A stretch of DNA of 15,105 bases from Pseudomonadota bacterium (GTDB lineage: Bacteria; Pseudomonadota; Alphaproteobacteria; Ferrovibrionales; Ferrovibrionaceae). The notes under the pieces are model-generated. The model did no database searches. It saw only the letters and a program-made list of their open reading frames with translations, and was not told the origin of the DNA. The first letter of the stretch is position 1, and each line of letters starts with the position of its first letter. Where the stretch lies: the NCBI GenBank assembly GCA_023433835.1, contig JAEYTW010000270.1, positions 1 through 15,105 of the forward strand, read 5' to 3'. The position numbers were made by a program, and so were the translations under genes. Shown here piece by piece: positions 14,211 to 15,105 of the stretch.

Positions 14211-15105
14211 CACGCTTCCTCCTCGAAGGCGACGAGAACCACGCCCTCGTTGACCTGTTCGCCGACGGCGGCATTGATGGCAGCAATCCGGCCGTCAACC
14301 GGGGCGGCGATGGTATGTTCCATCTTCATCGCCTCGAGGATCAGCAACGGCTGGCCCTTGGTCACGGCATCGCCGGTCCCGGCCAGCACCTGGATGACCT
14401 TGCCCGGCATCGGCGAGGTGACGCCGCCATGTCCGCCCTCCTCATCCTCGGCCGCGAACGGATCGACCACGGTGAAGCGCCAGGTGGCGCCCTGCGCGAT
14501 GATCGTAAGATCCGAACCGGCCAGGGCCACCGCGGCGCGGAGACGCAGCCCGCCCAGCTCGGCGGTCAGCGTACCGTCATCGGACAGGTCGGCCGAGGCC
14601 TGGACATCGCCCAGCACATAGCCGCCCTGCCGGGCATAGCGCAGCGCGACCGAAATCGGGGTGCCGCCATGCGCCAGGCGGATGACGTCATGCCCCGCGT
14701 CGTTCAGCCGCCAGCCATCGGTCAGCGCCCAGGGCGATCCCGGGTCGGCCGAGGCCGCGGCGGCGGCCTTCGCCGCCTGCTCGCGGGTCTTGACGACGGC
14801 CAGCGCGGCCAGGGCCTGCGTGGTGCCGTCGGGTGCTTCCGCCTCGGGCAGCAGATCGGCGCGGTGACGCTCGATGAACCCGGTATCGAGATCGCCGCGG
14901 GCAAAGGCCGGATGCAGGCAGAGGCGGCGCAGGAAGGCGACGTTGGTGGTGGGCCCGGCGATCTCGTAGTCCTGCAGCGCCGCGGCCATCCGGCGCAGCG
15001 CGCCGTCGCGGTCGCGGTCCCAAACGATCAGCTTGGCGATCATCGGATCGTAGAACGGCGTCACCGTATCGCCCTCGCGCACGCCGGTATCGATGCGCAC
15101 ATGGG
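14210..15105 (-). CDS. Methylcrotonyl-CoA carboxylase alpha (biotin-containing) subunit, C-terminal part
   Basis: The gene runs off the right edge; about 297 C-terminal residues are present. They begin with the end of the biotin carboxylase domain (HVRIDTGVREGDTVTPFYDPMIAKLIVWDRD), then a variable linker, and end in a biotinyl domain with PMPGKVIQVL and EAMKMEH, where the lysine codon at 14324-14326 is the biotin attachment site. Acetyl-, propionyl- and methylcrotonyl-CoA carboxylase alpha subunits share this layout. The call rests on the HMG-CoA lyase gene directly after it with a one-base overlap, which is the leucine pathway order. It would carboxylate 3-methylcrotonyl-CoA together with a beta subunit, presumably encoded beyond the edge. 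Called liuD or mccA elsewhere. Confidence 0.9.
   Translation of the reverse strand, partial: HVRIDTGVREGDTVTPFYDPMIAKLIVWDRDRDGALRRMAAALQDYEIAGPTTNVAFLRRLCLHPAFARGDLDTGFIERHRADLLPEAEAPDGTTQALAALAVVKTREQAAKAAAAASADPGSPWALTDGWRLNDAGHDVIRLAHGGTPISVALRYARQGGYVLGDVQASADLSDDGTLTAELGGLRLRAAVALAGSDLTIIAQGATWRFTVVDPFAAEDEEGGHGGVTSPMPGKVIQVLAGTGDAVTKGQPLLILEAMKMEHTIAAPVDGRIAAINAAVGEQVNEGVVLVAFEEEA

Overview
The window is very GC-rich DNA with short intergenic gaps, many 4-base stop/start overlaps, GTG and TTG starts, and families typical of Alphaproteobacteria (DUF1489, DUF3088, AcnX, a membrane-anchored AraC regulator). A Rhodospirillales-like alphaproteobacterium is a reasonable guess; the genus cannot be fixed. 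The left edge is almost certainly a contig end: bases 1-54 are nearly pure C (poly-G on the other strand) and run into the 3' end of a gene.

Left block, minus strand (1-2594): a tRNA-Lys(CTT) with a good promoter, then a tight operon of a Tat-type solute-binding protein, the AcnX large subunit (1-base gap) and the AcnX swivel subunit (4-base overlap, 3' end lost in the homopolymer). This looks like uptake or sensing plus dehydration of a small carboxylate or hydroxyproline-type substrate. Bases 2595-2929 are gene-free.

Central block, plus strand (2930-8780): a membrane PAS-GGDEF-EAL protein whose GGDEF motif is altered (GSDEF) while its EAL motifs are intact, a membrane AraC-family regulator two bases later, and a DUF3088 protein overlapping it by 4 bases. 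After a 109-base gap come a lipoprotein serine hydrolase of the beta-lactamase/NylB type and a putative glycolipid-binding (DUF1089) protein.

Right block, minus strand (8777-15105): read in the direction of transcription from the right edge, it starts with a leucine-degradation operon: the C-terminal part of methylcrotonyl-CoA carboxylase alpha, HMG-CoA lyase, an RBBP9-like alpha/beta hydrolase and a Tat-exported serine hydrolase, all joined by 1- or 4-base overlaps. Next is a siderophore-interacting ferric reductase with an AT-rich promoter packed with three GATATATC palindromes (a PadR-type operator layout, although no PadR gene is present here), then an SLC13-like permease, a two-helix membrane peptide and DUF1489. 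The DUF1489 gene converges on the DUF1089 gene, and their stop codons overlap.

I see no CRISPR array, insertion sequence, phage gene or integrase, and no clearly new multi-gene system. The best leads are the SIP operator array, the binding-protein/AcnX operon, the leucine operon with two added hydrolases, and the AraC/DUF3088 pair next to a c-di-GMP protein.
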